From: Alphaproteobacteria bacterium
GTDB taxonomy: Bacteria > Pseudomonadota > Alphaproteobacteria > Bin95
Direction: 5' to 3'
NCBI GenBank assembly: GCA_020638555.1
Contig: JACKII010000004.1
Coordinates: 310,001-374,000 of the forward strand
DNA length: 64,000 nt
Positions 39,493-48,626 of this stretch are shown here, piece after piece (positions within the stretch are counted from its first letter, which is position 1; every line of letters starts with the position of its first letter). The notes beneath the pieces were generated by a model. The model ran no database searches. It was not told the origin of the DNA and saw nothing but the letters and a program-made list of their open reading frames with translations. The position numbers and the translations under genes are program-made.

Positions 39493-41946
39493 CTAGATCC
39501 GAACCTTGCGCAGGCGCAGTGCGTTGCTGACGACCGACACCGAGGACAGGCTCATGGCCGCCGCCGCGAACATGGGCGAGATCAGCAGGCCGAAAACGGG
39601 ATAGAGCAAGCCCGCCGCGACCGGCACGCCCGCCGCGTTGTAGGCGAGCGCGAAGAACAGGTTCTGGCGGATGTTGCGCATGGTGGCGGTGGAGAGGCGG
39701 CGGGCCCGCACAATGCCGGTCAGGTCGCCCTTCACCAGCGTGAAGCCCGCGCTCTCGATCGCGACATCCGCACCCGTGCCCATGGCGATGCCCACATCGG
39801 CCTGCGCCAGCGCCGGCGCGTCGTTCACGCCATCGCCCGCCATGGCAACGCGGTGGCCCTGCTCCTGAAGCTCCAGGATGATCCGGGCCTTATCCTCCGG
39901 CAGCACGTCGGCGCGGATTTCGTCGATGCCGAGCCGACCGGCCACGGACCGGGCCGTGCGCTCGTTGTCGCCGGTGGCCATGACGATGGTCAGCCCCAGC
40001 GCGTGCAGGTCCTTCAGCGCCTTTGGCGTGGTCTCCTTCACCGGATCGGCGACGCAGATCAGGCCGGCGATGCGGCCGTCCACCACCACGAACATGGCGG
40101 TCTCGCCCTCGTCGCGGCGCGCATCGGCCTTTTCGACCCAGTCGCCGGTCTCCACCCCCAGGTCGGCGACCATGCGGGCGTTGCCGAGCGCGACGGACCG
40201 GCCGTCCAGCCTGCCGGTCACGCCCTTGCCGGTGACGGCGTTGAAGTCCTCCGCCTTGGCGAGCGCCAGGCCGCGCTCCTCCGCGCCGCGGACGATGGCG
40301 TCCGCCAGCGGGTGCTCCGAGCCGCGTTCGAGGCTGGCGGCCAGCCGCAGCACCGCGTCCTCGTCCTGCCCTTCGGCCGGCAGCACCGCGACAAGATGCG
40401 GCTTGCCGACGGTTAGCGTGCCGGTCTTGTCGACAATCAGCGTGTCGACCTTGGCGAAGCGTTCCAGCGCCTCGGCGTTCTTGACCAGCACGCCGGCCTG
40501 CGCGCCGCGGCCGGTTGCCGTCATGATCGACATCGGCGTCGCCAGCCCGAGCGCACAAGGGCAGGCGATGATGAGGACGGCAATGCCCGCCACCAACGCA
40601 TAGGCATAGGCCGGCTCCGGGCCCCAGATCGCCCAGGCGACGAAGGCCAGAACCGCAACGCCGATTACGGCGGGCACGAAGGTGCCGGCGACGGCATCCG
40701 CCAGCTTCTGGATCGGCGCGCGGGAGCGCTGGGCCGCGGCGACCATCTCGACGATCTGCGCCAGCATCGTGTCCTTGCCGATGCGCGTCGCCTCGATCAC
40801 CAGGCTGCCGGTGCCGTTGATGGTGGCGCCGGTGACCGGGTCGCCCTTATCCTTCTCCACCGGCACCGGCTCGCCGGTCAGCATGGACTCGTCGACCGAC
40901 GAGCGGCCCTCGATCACGGTGCCGTCGACCGGAACCTTCTCGCCCGGCCGCACGCGCAGATGGTCGCCCAGTTGCACGTCCTCCAGCGGCACCTCCTTTT
41001 CGGAGCCGTCGGGGCGGACGACCCGCGCGGTCTTGGCGGCCAGGTCCAGCAGGGCGCGGATGGCGGTGCCGGTGCGCTCCCGCGCCCGCAATTCCAGCAA
41101 CTGGCCCAGCAGCACCAGCACGACGATCACCGCACCGGCCTCGAAATAGACGCCGACATGCCCTTCTGCGTCGCGGAACGCGGCGGGGAAGATGCCCGGC
41201 GCCAGCACCGCGACCACGCTGAAGACATAGGCCGCGGTCACGCCCATGCCGATCAGGCTGAACATGTTCAGGTTTAGGCTGCGGAACGACTTCACGCCTC
41301 GCACCAGGAAGGGCCAGCCGCACCACAGCACCACCGGGGTCGCCAGAACCAGCTCGATCCAGAGGGCGGTGCGCTCGCCCAGCCACGCGCGGAACGGCAG
41401 GCCGACGAGCGGCCCCATGGTGATGACCAGCAGCGGCACGGTCAGCGCCGCCCCCACCCAGAAACGGCGGGTGAAATCGACCAGTTCCGGGTTCGGCCCC
41501 TGCTCGCCCGCAACCGGGCTTTTCGGCTCCAGCGCCATGCCGCAGATCGGGCAGTCGCCCGGGCCCACCTGCTCGATTTCCGGGTGCATCGGGCAGGTGT
41601 AGACCGTGCCCTCCGGCATCGGCTCCGGCTCCGGTCGGCCGTGCAGATAGTCGTCCGGGTGCGCCGTGAACTTTTGCTCGCAACCGCTGGAGCAGAAATA
41701 GAAGCGCTCGCCATTGTGCCTGGCCATGTGGCGGGCGGTCTTGCGCTGCACCGTCATGCCGCAAACCGGGTCCTTGGCTTCCAGATACGCCTGCGGCTGG
41801 CCCGCGAATTTTTCCTCGCAATGGCTGGAGCAGAAGTGGAAGTCCTCGCCGTCATGGCGATGGGTGTGCTTCGCGGTCGATGCATCGACGGTCATGCCGC
41901 AGACCGGATCGCGTTCGATCCCGTGCGCGGCTTGGTGTTCGGTCAT
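39493..41946 (-). CDS. copA: Copper-exporting P1B-type ATPase with YHS domains
   Basis: The 817-residue ATPase has two N-terminal YHS domains (DPVCGM at residues 13-18 and 59-64, each with a following FCSS..C), then a heavy-metal binding domain (YTCPMHPEI...CPICGM at about 116-137). The usual ferredoxin-like HMA domain is absent. The ATPase core has TGEPVPVEK (A-domain), IACPCALGLATP (metal-selecting CPC), DKTGTLTVGKP (phosphorylated Asp) and GDGVNDAPAL. It should pump Cu(I) to the periplasm. GGGAG precedes the ATG. A CueR-type operator lies just upstream. Confidence 0.93.
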   Translation of the reverse strand: MTEHQAAHGIERDPVCGMTVDASTAKHTHRHDGEDFHFCSSHCEEKFAGQPQAYLEAKDPVCGMTVQRKTARHMARHNGERFYFCSSGCEQKFTAHPDDYLHGRPEPEPMPEGTVYTCPMHPEIEQVGPGDCPICGMALEPKSPVAGEQGPNPELVDFTRRFWVGAALTVPLLVITMGPLVGLPFRAWLGERTALWIELVLATPVVLWCGWPFLVRGVKSFRSLNLNMFSLIGMGVTAAYVFSVVAVLAPGIFPAAFRDAEGHVGVYFEAGAVIVVLVLLGQLLELRARERTGTAIRALLDLAAKTARVVRPDGSEKEVPLEDVQLGDHLRVRPGEKVPVDGTVIEGRSSVDESMLTGEPVPVEKDKGDPVTGATINGTGSLVIEATRIGKDTMLAQIVEMVAAAQRSRAPIQKLADAVAGTFVPAVIGVAVLAFVAWAIWGPEPAYAYALVAGIAVLIIACPCALGLATPMSIMTATGRGAQAGVLVKNAEALERFAKVDTLIVDKTGTLTVGKPHLVAVLPAEGQDEDAVLRLAASLERGSEHPLADAIVRGAEERGLALAKAEDFNAVTGKGVTGRLDGRSVALGNARMVADLGVETGDWVEKADARRDEGETAMFVVVDGRIAGLICVADPVKETTPKALKDLHALGLTIVMATGDNERTARSVAGRLGIDEIRADVLPEDKARIILELQEQGHRVAMAGDGVNDAPALAQADVGIAMGTGADVAIESAGFTLVKGDLTGIVRARRLSTATMRNIRQNLFFALAYNAAGVPVAAGLLYPVFGLLISPMFAAAAMSLSSVSVVSNALRLRKVRI

Positions 41947-41981
41947 GGGGCTCTCCCAAGTCGGCTATGCACCGGAGATGG

Positions 41982-42002
41982 ACCTTCCAGTCACTGGAGG
42001 GT
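41982..42002. promoter_or_regulatory. CueR-type operator of copA
   Basis: ACCTTCCAGTCACTGGAGGGT is an inverted repeat with the ACCTTCC...GGAGGGT arms of known CueR boxes. On the minus strand it is preceded by TTGACC (42008-42003), the usual -35 of MerR-family promoters; the -10 (CATCTC after 19 bases) is weak. The rest of the 313-base gap between copA and the divergent EF-hand gene shows no other signal. Confidence 0.85.
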
Positions 42003-42259
42003 CAAGGCCATTGCCGCGACAAATTTCGCGCGGCCGATCCGGGTAGCGCTGCGACGACGGCCCCGCCCCCTCCGCCGTCGCCGGCCGGTGACGGGCCGGG
42101 ACGCGCGAGCCGGAGAATGCCGGCCCTTCAACGCGGTAGTGTCTTCACCGACAAGGCGTCCCGCGCCTATGCTTCCACTTGGTCGCACGCTAATTGCAAC
42201 GCTCACCCGCCAGGCCAACCAAAAACGGCGGGAGCCATTTTGATGAAGGAAACCTCAAT

Positions 42260-42757
42260 ATGTTGAAGCATCCCTTCGCAACGTCGGTACTGGCCGTTGT
42301 ACTCACCGTCGCGGGCGCCGGTGCCGGCGCCGTAGCCCACGAGGGCAAAGGACCGATGGCCAACCAGGCCGGCATGATGCAATCCCAGCAGGGCGGCGGC
42401 AGCGGCATGATGATGGGCGGGAACATGCTGGTCAAAAACATGCCGTGCCAGGATATGCAGGGCCAGAACATGCAGGGCCGACGCATGATGGGCGACCATC
42501 GGAAGGGCGAGCGCTGGATGGGCCGGCGCGGCATGGGGCCCGACATGATGATGGGCCAGCACATGATGGGGCCGAACCGCATGGTCATGATGATGGCCAT
42601 GATGGATACGAATGGCGACGGTGCCCTGTCGCTGGAGGAAATGCAGGCGGTCCATGCGCGCCTGTTCAAATACGCCGACAAGGACGGCGACGGCAAACTG
42701 ACCCTCGACGAGATGCGGGACTTCATGCACGGCGGCATGATGGACGACGACGAGTAG
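42260..42757 (+). CDS. Exported Met-rich EF-hand protein
   Basis: The 165-residue protein has a signal peptide (residues 1 to about 28, ending AGAVAH), then a long Met/Gly/His/Gln-rich part with many MM pairs, and two EF-hand loops near the C-terminus: DTNGDGALSLEE and DKDGDGKLTLDE. EF-hands bind Ca2+. Met-rich, His-containing stretches bind Cu(I), so it may buffer periplasmic copper. It is divergent from copA across the CueR operator, which could control both. ATG 42260 is preceded by AAGGAAA; an upstream ATG at 42194 would abolish the signal peptide. It has no exact homologue that I recognise. Confidence 0.85.
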   Translation: MLKHPFATSVLAVVLTVAGAGAGAVAHEGKGPMANQAGMMQSQQGGGSGMMMGGNMLVKNMPCQDMQGQNMQGRRMMGDHRKGERWMGRRGMGPDMMMGQHMMGPNRMVMMMAMMDTNGDGALSLEEMQAVHARLFKYADKDGDGKLTLDEMRDFMHGGMMDDDE

Positions 42758-43071
42758 AACCGTCCGGCGCTGGGCGACCGACCGCCGCCTGTCGGTGGCC
42801 GGTCCCCATCGACCGAACCCGGATTTTCGAGCCCATTCGGTCCCGACGGCGCATGGGAGTGCCGTCTTTGGGAGGGAGAGTGCCGGCCCGCCGGAACCGG
42901 ACATGAGGCCGATGGGCGCCGTTGTCCGAAAGGCCCTGGAATTTCGGCGGCCGTTGAGTGATACTAAAGTTTGAGGCGGCGCTCCGGCCTCCCGCCCCCG
43001 GCTCGGCTTTTTCTGTAAAGGTCGCAGCGGCTTACAGCAGCTTTCCGGACACGATCTGCAGAGAAACTCCC
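42758..43071. other. 314-base gap, nothing recognised
   Basis: The space between the EF-hand gene and the monooxygenase gene contains no open frame of good quality, repeat or palindrome that stands out. An ATACTAAAG patch at about 42962 is weakly promoter-like and no more can be said. Confidence 0.6.
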
Positions 43072-44886
43072 ATGAACCACGTCAACGACTCCTTTCAGGT
43101 CGATCACCAGACCCAACAGACGCGGCAGGCCGCCGAACGCTGGCTCGCCGCGTTCGAGACGGCGCTGGCGGCAAGGGATGCGGGCCGGATCGGCGCCCTG
43201 TTCCACGAGGATTGCCACTGGCGCGATATCCTCGCCTTCACCTGGGATCTCTCGGCTGCACGGGGCCGGGACACGATTGCGAGCGGGCTCGCCACCAACC
43301 AGGCGGACGCCCGCGCCCATGCCTTCCACCTGCCCCCCGGCCGCAAGGCGCCGCGTCTGGTCCGGCGGCTGGGCCGGGACTGCGTGGAGGCGATTTTCGA
43401 ATTCCGGACCGCGGTCGGCCGCGGCGCCGGCATTGTCCGCCTGTCACCCGCCGACGGCGTGGATGGCGAGAGCGGCGAGGCAAAGGCCTGGCACCTCTCC
43501 ACCACGCTGGAAGAGTTGGACGGCTGGGCCGAGAAGATCGGCGACAACCGCCCGACCGGCTATGCCTATTCCCGCAATTTCGGCGGCGACAACTGGACGG
43601 ACGTGCGCCGCAAGGCCCAGGCCTATGAGGACCGCGAGCCGACGGTGCTGGTGATCGGCGGTGCGCAGTCCGGCCTTTCCATTGCCGCGCGGCTGAACCA
43701 GGTCGGTGTCGACACGCTGGTGGTGGAGCGTTGGCCGCGCATCGGCGACAGCTGGCGCAAGCGCTATCACTCGCTGGCGCTGCACAACTCGACCCACATC
43801 AACCACCTGCCCTACATGGAATTTCCGCCGACCTGGCCGCGCTACATTCCCAAGGACATGCTGGGCAACTGGTTCGAATTCTATGCCGACGCCATGGAGA
43901 TCAACTGCTGGACCGACACCGAGTTCGTCGCCGGCACATGGGACGAGGCGAGCAAGACCTGGTCGGCCACCGTCCGGCGCGGCGACGGCACCGAGCGGGT
44001 GTTCCGGCCGAAGCATCTGGTGTTCGCCAACGGCGTCAGCAGCTACCCTTATATTCCGGACCTGCCCGGCCTGGACGATTTCCGGGGCGAGATCCTCCAT
44101 TCCGAAGGCTTCGACAGCGGCGCCGGCTGGACCGGCAAGAATGCGCTGATCATCGGCACCGGCAGCAGCGCCAACGACATCGCGCTGGACCTGCACAGCT
44201 TCGGCGTGAACACGACGCTGGTGCAGCGCGGCTCGACCACGGTGGTCTCCATCGACCCGAGCGCCCGGCTGAACGAGGCCATCTGGGACGAAGGCCCGCC
44301 GCTCGACGACTGCGACCTGGTCGTCGCCTCGACCACGCCGGACCTGATGATCGAGGGCTACAAGCAGGTGACCCAGCGCATGTACGCGCTGGACAAACAC
44401 CTGATCGACGGCCTGAAGGAGATCGGCTTCAAATACGACATGGGCGAGGACGAAACCGGCCACCAGATGAAGTATTTCCGCCGTGGCGGCGGCTACAATC
44501 TGGACGCCGGCAGCTCCGAACTGATGATCAAGGGCGAGTTGGGCCTGCTGCCCTACGAAACCGTCGAGCGCTTCACGGCCGAGGGCGTGCTGCTGAAGGA
44601 CGGCTCCACCAAGCCCGTGGACCTGATCGTGCTCGCGACCGGCTATTATCCGCAAAAGGAACTGGTGAACCGCGCCCTCGGCCAGGAGATCGCGGACAGG
44701 ATCGGCCCGGTCTGGGGCATCGGCGCGGACGGCGAGCTGAACAACATGTTCCGGCGCACGCCGCAGGAAGGCCTCTGGTTCATCGCCGGCGGCCTGGCCC
44801 AGTGCCGCATCAACTCCAAATACATGGCCTTGCAGATCAAGGCGATGGAGCTGGGCTTGCTGGGGCCGCTGCTTCCGCCGGCCTGA
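43072..44886 (+). CDS. NTF2-like domain fused to flavin monooxygenase
   Basis: The 604-residue protein has an N-terminal NTF2/SnoaL-like domain (about residues 15-160: WLAAFETALAARDAGRIGAL, FHEDCHWRDI) and then an FMO-like body. The FAD motif VLVIGGAQSGLSIAARLNQV is near residue 190, a second nucleotide motif ALIIGTGSSANDIALDL is near 360, and IVLATGYYPQ is near 525. Such enzymes oxygenate hetero- or carbon atoms with NAD(P)H and O2. The fused domain may bind substrate. ATG 43072 is taken as the start because it begins the homologous N-terminus; the frame is open upstream. The natural substrate is unknown. It ends before a convergent family B repeat. Confidence 0.87.
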   Translation: MNHVNDSFQVDHQTQQTRQAAERWLAAFETALAARDAGRIGALFHEDCHWRDILAFTWDLSAARGRDTIASGLATNQADARAHAFHLPPGRKAPRLVRRLGRDCVEAIFEFRTAVGRGAGIVRLSPADGVDGESGEAKAWHLSTTLEELDGWAEKIGDNRPTGYAYSRNFGGDNWTDVRRKAQAYEDREPTVLVIGGAQSGLSIAARLNQVGVDTLVVERWPRIGDSWRKRYHSLALHNSTHINHLPYMEFPPTWPRYIPKDMLGNWFEFYADAMEINCWTDTEFVAGTWDEASKTWSATVRRGDGTERVFRPKHLVFANGVSSYPYIPDLPGLDDFRGEILHSEGFDSGAGWTGKNALIIGTGSSANDIALDLHSFGVNTTLVQRGSTTVVSIDPSARLNEAIWDEGPPLDDCDLVVASTTPDLMIEGYKQVTQRMYALDKHLIDGLKEIGFKYDMGEDETGHQMKYFRRGGGYNLDAGSSELMIKGELGLLPYETVERFTAEGVLLKDGSTKPVDLIVLATGYYPQKELVNRALGQEIADRIGPVWGIGADGELNNMFRRTPQEGLWFIAGGLAQCRINSKYMALQIKAMELGLLGPLLPPA

Positions 44887-45044
44887 TTCCCCGGTCGGCC
44901 TTCGCGCAACGCCCCCTTCCCATCGCGGGCCGGGATCGGTCGGCGTCGGCGCGACCACGCCGCCGCCGGAGCACGGCGTGCGCCATCGCTCCTGGCGCCC
45001 GGAGCGCCCGGCTGGGCGAACCGATCGTCGACCAGCGCATTTTC

Positions 45045-45213
45045 GGTACTGGTTGCCCCTCTCTCCTGCCCCATCTCCTGCGCAAGCGGGAGCCGATGCC
45101 TGAGAGCTTTTCACAGGACACGGGCTCTGTATTGGTCTCTCAGGCATGGGTCCCCGCTTCCGCGGGGATACGGAAGCTGGGCCGGTGAGCCAGCGGGAAA
45201 AGACTCCGCTCTA
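45045..45213 (+). repeat. Long-form dispersed repeat (family B)
   Basis: It opens GGTACTGGTTGCCCCTCTCC, has hairpin CCTGCGCAAGCGGG, the perfect 11-base inverted pair ATGCCTGAGAG (45096-45106) / CTCTCAGGCAT (45137-45147), a second hairpin CCCCGCTTCCGCGGGG, and ends GTGAGCCAGCGGGAAAAGAC. It is nearly the same as the copy at 11532-11703, in opposite orientation. It fills part of the 480-base convergent gap between the monooxygenase and infC; 44887-45044 shows nothing else. Confidence 0.88.
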
Positions 45214-45261
45214 AATCCACGCTGGCAACGCTCGCCCTTACGCCCGCACGCTGAAGGCAAC

Positions 45262-45297
45262 AAAAAAGGAAGCGCCACTCGGACGCTTCCCTTTTTT
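45262..45297 (-). terminator. Rho-independent terminator of infC
   Basis: On the minus strand GGAAGCG (45290-45284) pairs with CGCTTCC (45274-45268) around a 9-base loop, followed by TTTTTT (45267-45262). The plus strand also ends in a T run (45292-45297), so it may terminate in both directions. It lies 69 bases past the infC stop. Confidence 0.9.
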
Positions 45298-45366
45298 CAT
45301 CGGCCGCAATTGTCATCGGCCTCGAGCGGCGGCGGTCGCCCCCTTGGGCGCGCCGATTCCCGCGGC

Positions 45367-45885
45367 CTAGCGAGGCGCCATCACCATCACCATCTGGCGG
45401 CCTTCCATGCGCGGCGACTGCTCGATCTTCACCTCTTCGGCAAATTCCTCGCGCACCCGCTGCAGCACCTTGGCGCCCAGGTCCTGGTGCGCCATCTCCC
45501 GACCGCGGAAGCGCAGGGTGACCTTCACCTTGTCGCCTTCCTCCAGGAATTTGCGCACCGCCTTCATCTTGACTTCATAGTCGTGCTGGTCGATGGCCGG
45601 GCGGAGCTTGATCTCCTTGACCTCGATCACCTTCTGCTTCTTGCGAGCCTCATTCTTTTTCTTCTGAGCCTCGTATTTGAAGCGGCCGTAATCCAGGATC
45701 TTGCAGACCGGCGGTTCCGCGTTCGGCGATACCTCTACCAGATCAAGGCCGGCGCGAGAGGCCTCGCGCAAGGCATCGTCGACCTTGAACACCCCGACCA
45801 TATTGCCGTCGGCATCGACCAGGCGGACCAAGCGCGCCGTGATGTCGTTGTTGATACGTGGCCCGTCTTTGACCGGCGGGGCCAT
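45367..45885 (-). CDS. infC: Translation initiation factor IF-3
   Basis: The 172-residue protein matches IF-3, which binds the 30S subunit and checks start-codon pairing. It has INNDITARLVRLVDADG, LDLVEVSPNAEPPVCKILDYG and KFLEEGDKVKVTLRFRGREM, and ends with MEGRQMVMVM. The start at ATG 45885 is supported by GAGGAG; this is unusual since many infC genes use a rare AUU or AUC codon for self-control, and an upstream in-frame extension exists. It stands alone: rpmI and rplT do not follow, and a terminator lies just downstream. Confidence 0.96.
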   Translation of the reverse strand: MAPPVKDGPRINNDITARLVRLVDADGNMVGVFKVDDALREASRAGLDLVEVSPNAEPPVCKILDYGRFKYEAQKKKNEARKKQKVIEVKEIKLRPAIDQHDYEVKMKAVRKFLEEGDKVKVTLRFRGREMAHQDLGAKVLQRVREEFAEEVKIEQSPRMEGRQMVMVMAPR

Positions 45886-46119
45886 GTTAGCTCCTCGTGC
45901 GATGAGGCGTCTCCATTCGTTCTGCCCGCGCGCCCTCGGCATGGGCGGCCCTCAATCGGGGCCAACGCGGGCGGGGTTGACAACGGGTTTCCAAGAATTC
46001 GTTCCGGCAATGTGCGCTTAACGGCCGCACTTGCCTCGACACCCTAAAAGTAACGCAGATTTCGGGAAGCGCAAGTGACTCGTTGCCCTGGCGCCGCCCG
46101 CATCGCAGCTGGCGCGGCC

Positions 46120-47796
46120 CTATTCCGCGCGGGCCGCGGCCTCCAGTTTCGAGAGCGTGGTGGTCGTCGAGATCACGTCCGGGTCCTGCCGGATCTCGAT
46201 CAAGGCGGCCTTGCCGCTGGCGATGGCCCGGTCCAGGGCCGGGGCGAAATCCGCCGTCGCTTCCACCAGCTCGGCATGGCCGCCATAGGCGCGCATCAGG
46301 GCGACGAAATCCGGGTTGTGCAGGTCCGTCGCGACATAGCGGCCCGGATGGCGCCGGGCCTGGTGCATGCGGATGGTGCCGTACATGCCGTTGTTGAACA
46401 CCAGCACGATCGGCTTGGCGCCATAATGCATGGCGCTGGCCAGTTCCTGGCCGGTCATCATGAAGCCGCCATCGCCGACAAAAGCGAACACCCGCCGCTC
46501 GCGGTGGGCGAGCGCGGCGCCGACCGCCGCCGGCACCGCATAGCCCATGGCGCCGGAGGTCGGCGCGGCAAAGGTGTGGCGGCGCCCGAAGCGCAGGAAG
46601 CGCATCGGCCAGCCCGAGAAATTGCCGGCGTCGACGGTCACGATGCTGTCCGGCTCCAGCCGCTCCTGCACCGCGGCCATGCAGGCGCCAAGGTCGATTT
46701 TGCCGCCATACTCCCGCGGCGTCGCCCATTCGAGGAAGTCGGCCCGGCGCGCCGCGGTCCAGGCATCCCAGGGGCGATCGGCAACCGGCTCCAGCGCCGC
46801 CAGCGCGGCGGCGAAGCCTTCCGGCCCGGCCTGAATGCCCAGCGCCGGCTGGTAGACGCGCCCCAGCTCCTCGGCACTGGCGTGGACATGGACCAGCTTC
46901 ATCGGCGGGTTTGGCGGCTGGATCAGGTCATAGCCCTGGGTCGTGATCTCGCCGAGACGCGCGCCGGCACAGATGAGCAGATCGCACTCGCGCACGGCCG
47001 CCGCCAGCTTCGGATTGGTGCCGGTGGTCAGGTCGCCCACATACTGTTCGGCCCCGTGGTCCAGGAAATCCAGGCAGCGGAACGAGGCCATGACCGGCAC
47101 ATTGTTCGCCGCCGCGAACTGACGGATATGGTCGCTCGCCCCCTGCTCCCAGCCGCCGCCGCCGATCAGCATCAACGGCTTCTGCGCTTCGGCCAGCATG
47201 GCGCGGAGCGCCTGCATCGCATGGGCGCTGGGATGGGCGCGGTGGACGGCATAGGGCGCGGTGTCGCTGACCGCCACCCGGTCGCGCAGCATGTCCTCCG
47301 GCAGGGCCAGCGCCACCGGGCCGGGCCGGCCGCTCATGGCGGTGTGGAAGGCGCGGGCGATGTATTCCGGAATGCGCTCCGCATCGTCGATCTGCGCCAC
47401 CCATTTGGTGACCTGGCCGAACATGTCGCGATAGTCGATTTCCTGGAACGCTTCCCGGTCGAACTGGTCGCGCGCCACCTGGCCGATCAGCATCACCATC
47501 GGCGTCGAGTCCTGAAAGGCGGTGTGCAGGCCGATGCAGCCATGGCAGGCGCCCGGCCCGCGGGTGACCATGACGATGCCGGGCTTGCCGGTCAGCTTCG
47601 CATACGCCTCCGCCATATTCGCCGCACCGCCCTCGTGCCGGCAGGTGTAGAGGTTGAAATCCTTGTGGTCGTGCAGGGCGTCGAGCAGTTCCAGATAGCT
47701 TTCGCCGGCAACGCAGAAGGCCGTGTCGGCGCCGTGGACGCGCAGCGCGTCGGCGAGAACCTGGCCGCCGGTGCGGGTGTTGGTGGGCGTGGTCAT
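46120..47796 (-). CDS. Thiamine diphosphate-dependent enzyme (acetolactate synthase-like)
   Basis: The 558-residue protein has the Pyr domain with catalytic Glu55 (CRHEGGAANMAEAYAKLTG) and GPGACHGCIGLHTAFQDSTP, a central domain, and the PP domain with FVGDGGFMMTGQEL and FNNGMYGTI. It is not a close copy of the ThDP enzyme at 23393-25066. Acetolactate synthase-like, benzoylformate decarboxylase-like or other carboligase roles are possible. No small regulatory subunit is adjacent. It is divergent from the flavodoxin-fold gene, 153 bases apart. Confidence 0.87.
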   Translation of the reverse strand: MTTPTNTRTGGQVLADALRVHGADTAFCVAGESYLELLDALHDHKDFNLYTCRHEGGAANMAEAYAKLTGKPGIVMVTRGPGACHGCIGLHTAFQDSTPMVMLIGQVARDQFDREAFQEIDYRDMFGQVTKWVAQIDDAERIPEYIARAFHTAMSGRPGPVALALPEDMLRDRVAVSDTAPYAVHRAHPSAHAMQALRAMLAEAQKPLMLIGGGGWEQGASDHIRQFAAANNVPVMASFRCLDFLDHGAEQYVGDLTTGTNPKLAAAVRECDLLICAGARLGEITTQGYDLIQPPNPPMKLVHVHASAEELGRVYQPALGIQAGPEGFAAALAALEPVADRPWDAWTAARRADFLEWATPREYGGKIDLGACMAAVQERLEPDSIVTVDAGNFSGWPMRFLRFGRRHTFAAPTSGAMGYAVPAAVGAALAHRERRVFAFVGDGGFMMTGQELASAMHYGAKPIVLVFNNGMYGTIRMHQARRHPGRYVATDLHNPDFVALMRAYGGHAELVEATADFAPALDRAIASGKAALIEIRQDPDVISTTTTLSKLEAAARAE

Positions 47797-47949
47797 GGAA
47801 GCGCGAATCCTTGTCTGGCAAAAGCGGTGGCGTCGCGCGGTTGTCGTCCGCACGGTCCATCGGGTCAAGACCCCTGTCCGTTGTGCGAGAGGCCCCCGGT
47901 CCCATATCCCGGGAAAGCGGCTTTCCATCCCGGCGGGAGACCCAAGAGC

Positions 47950-48525
47950 ATGCGCATCTTCATCCTGAACGGCCATCCGGACCCCGCGCCGGGCCGACTC
48001 TGCCAGGCGCTCGCCGATGCCTATGCCGAGGGTGCGCGCACCGGTGGGCACGAGGTGCGCCGCCTCGCGGTCGGAGGGATGGAATTGCCGCTGCTGCGCT
48101 CCGAAGGCGAGTTCAACCAGACCACGCCGCCGCCCGCCGCCCGCCAGACCCAGGAGGCGCTGGAGTGGGCGGAGCACTGGGTGCTGATCTATCCGCTCTG
48201 GCTCGGCACCATGCCCGCCGCGACGAAGGCGCTGTTGGAGCAGACGCTGCGGCCAGGCTTTGCCACCGACACTGCCGGACGCTGGCCCGGCGGCCGGTTG
48301 CAGGGGCGCTCGGCGCGGGTGGTGGTGACCATGGGCATGCCGGCGCTGGCCTACCGCTGGTGGTTCGGCGCCCACAGCCTGAAGAGCCTGGAACGCAACA
48401 TCCTGAAATTCTGCGGCATCGGCCCGGTCCGCGAGACGCTTTACGGCATGGTCGCCGCGGCGAGCGCGCGCAAACGCCAGGGCTGGCTCGCCGAGATGCG
48501 GAGCCTCGGCGAGCGCGGGCGCTGA
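47950..48525 (+). CDS. Flavodoxin-fold NAD(P)H quinone reductase-like protein
   Basis: The 191-residue protein opens RIFILNGHPDPAPGRLCQAL, the pattern of the NQO1/MdaB flavodoxin-like family, with WVLIYPLWLGTMPAATKALLEQTLRPGFA in the middle, a WxxPxW-type substrate-flavin site. These cytoplasmic FMN or FAD enzymes reduce quinones by two electrons with NAD(P)H. ATG 47950 fits the family start, though no strong ribosome-binding site is visible. It ends 7 bases before a family B repeat in the convergent junction with dctM. Confidence 0.87.
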   Translation: MRIFILNGHPDPAPGRLCQALADAYAEGARTGGHEVRRLAVGGMELPLLRSEGEFNQTTPPPAARQTQEALEWAEHWVLIYPLWLGTMPAATKALLEQTLRPGFATDTAGRWPGGRLQGRSARVVVTMGMPALAYRWWFGAHSLKSLERNILKFCGIGPVRETLYGMVAAASARKRQGWLAEMRSLGERGR

Positions 48526-48532
48526 CCGCCGC

Positions 48533-48626
48533 TTTCGGCACTGGTTGACCCACTCTCCCGCCCCATCTCCCGCTTGCGCGGGGACGGGGAAGCTGGGCTA
48601 GTGAGCCAGTTGGGAAAGAAACCCCT
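48533..48626 (+). repeat. Short-form dispersed repeat (family B)
   Basis: TTTCGGCACTGGTTGACCCA, CTCTCCCGCCCCATC, hairpin CCCGCTTGCGCGGGG, and GTGAGCCAGTTGGGAAAGA up to the dctM stop codon. It lacks the central 11-base palindrome of the long form. It occupies the whole convergent gap. Confidence 0.82.

Noticed and set aside
42203..42904. Minus-strand frame opposite the EF-hand gene
   Set aside because: His-rich artefact of the Met-rich coding strand (ATG read as CAT).
23393..47796. The two ThDP enzymes as a biosynthetic acetolactate synthase set
   Set aside because: No small regulatory subunit or ilvC nearby, and the two are too different to be one complex.
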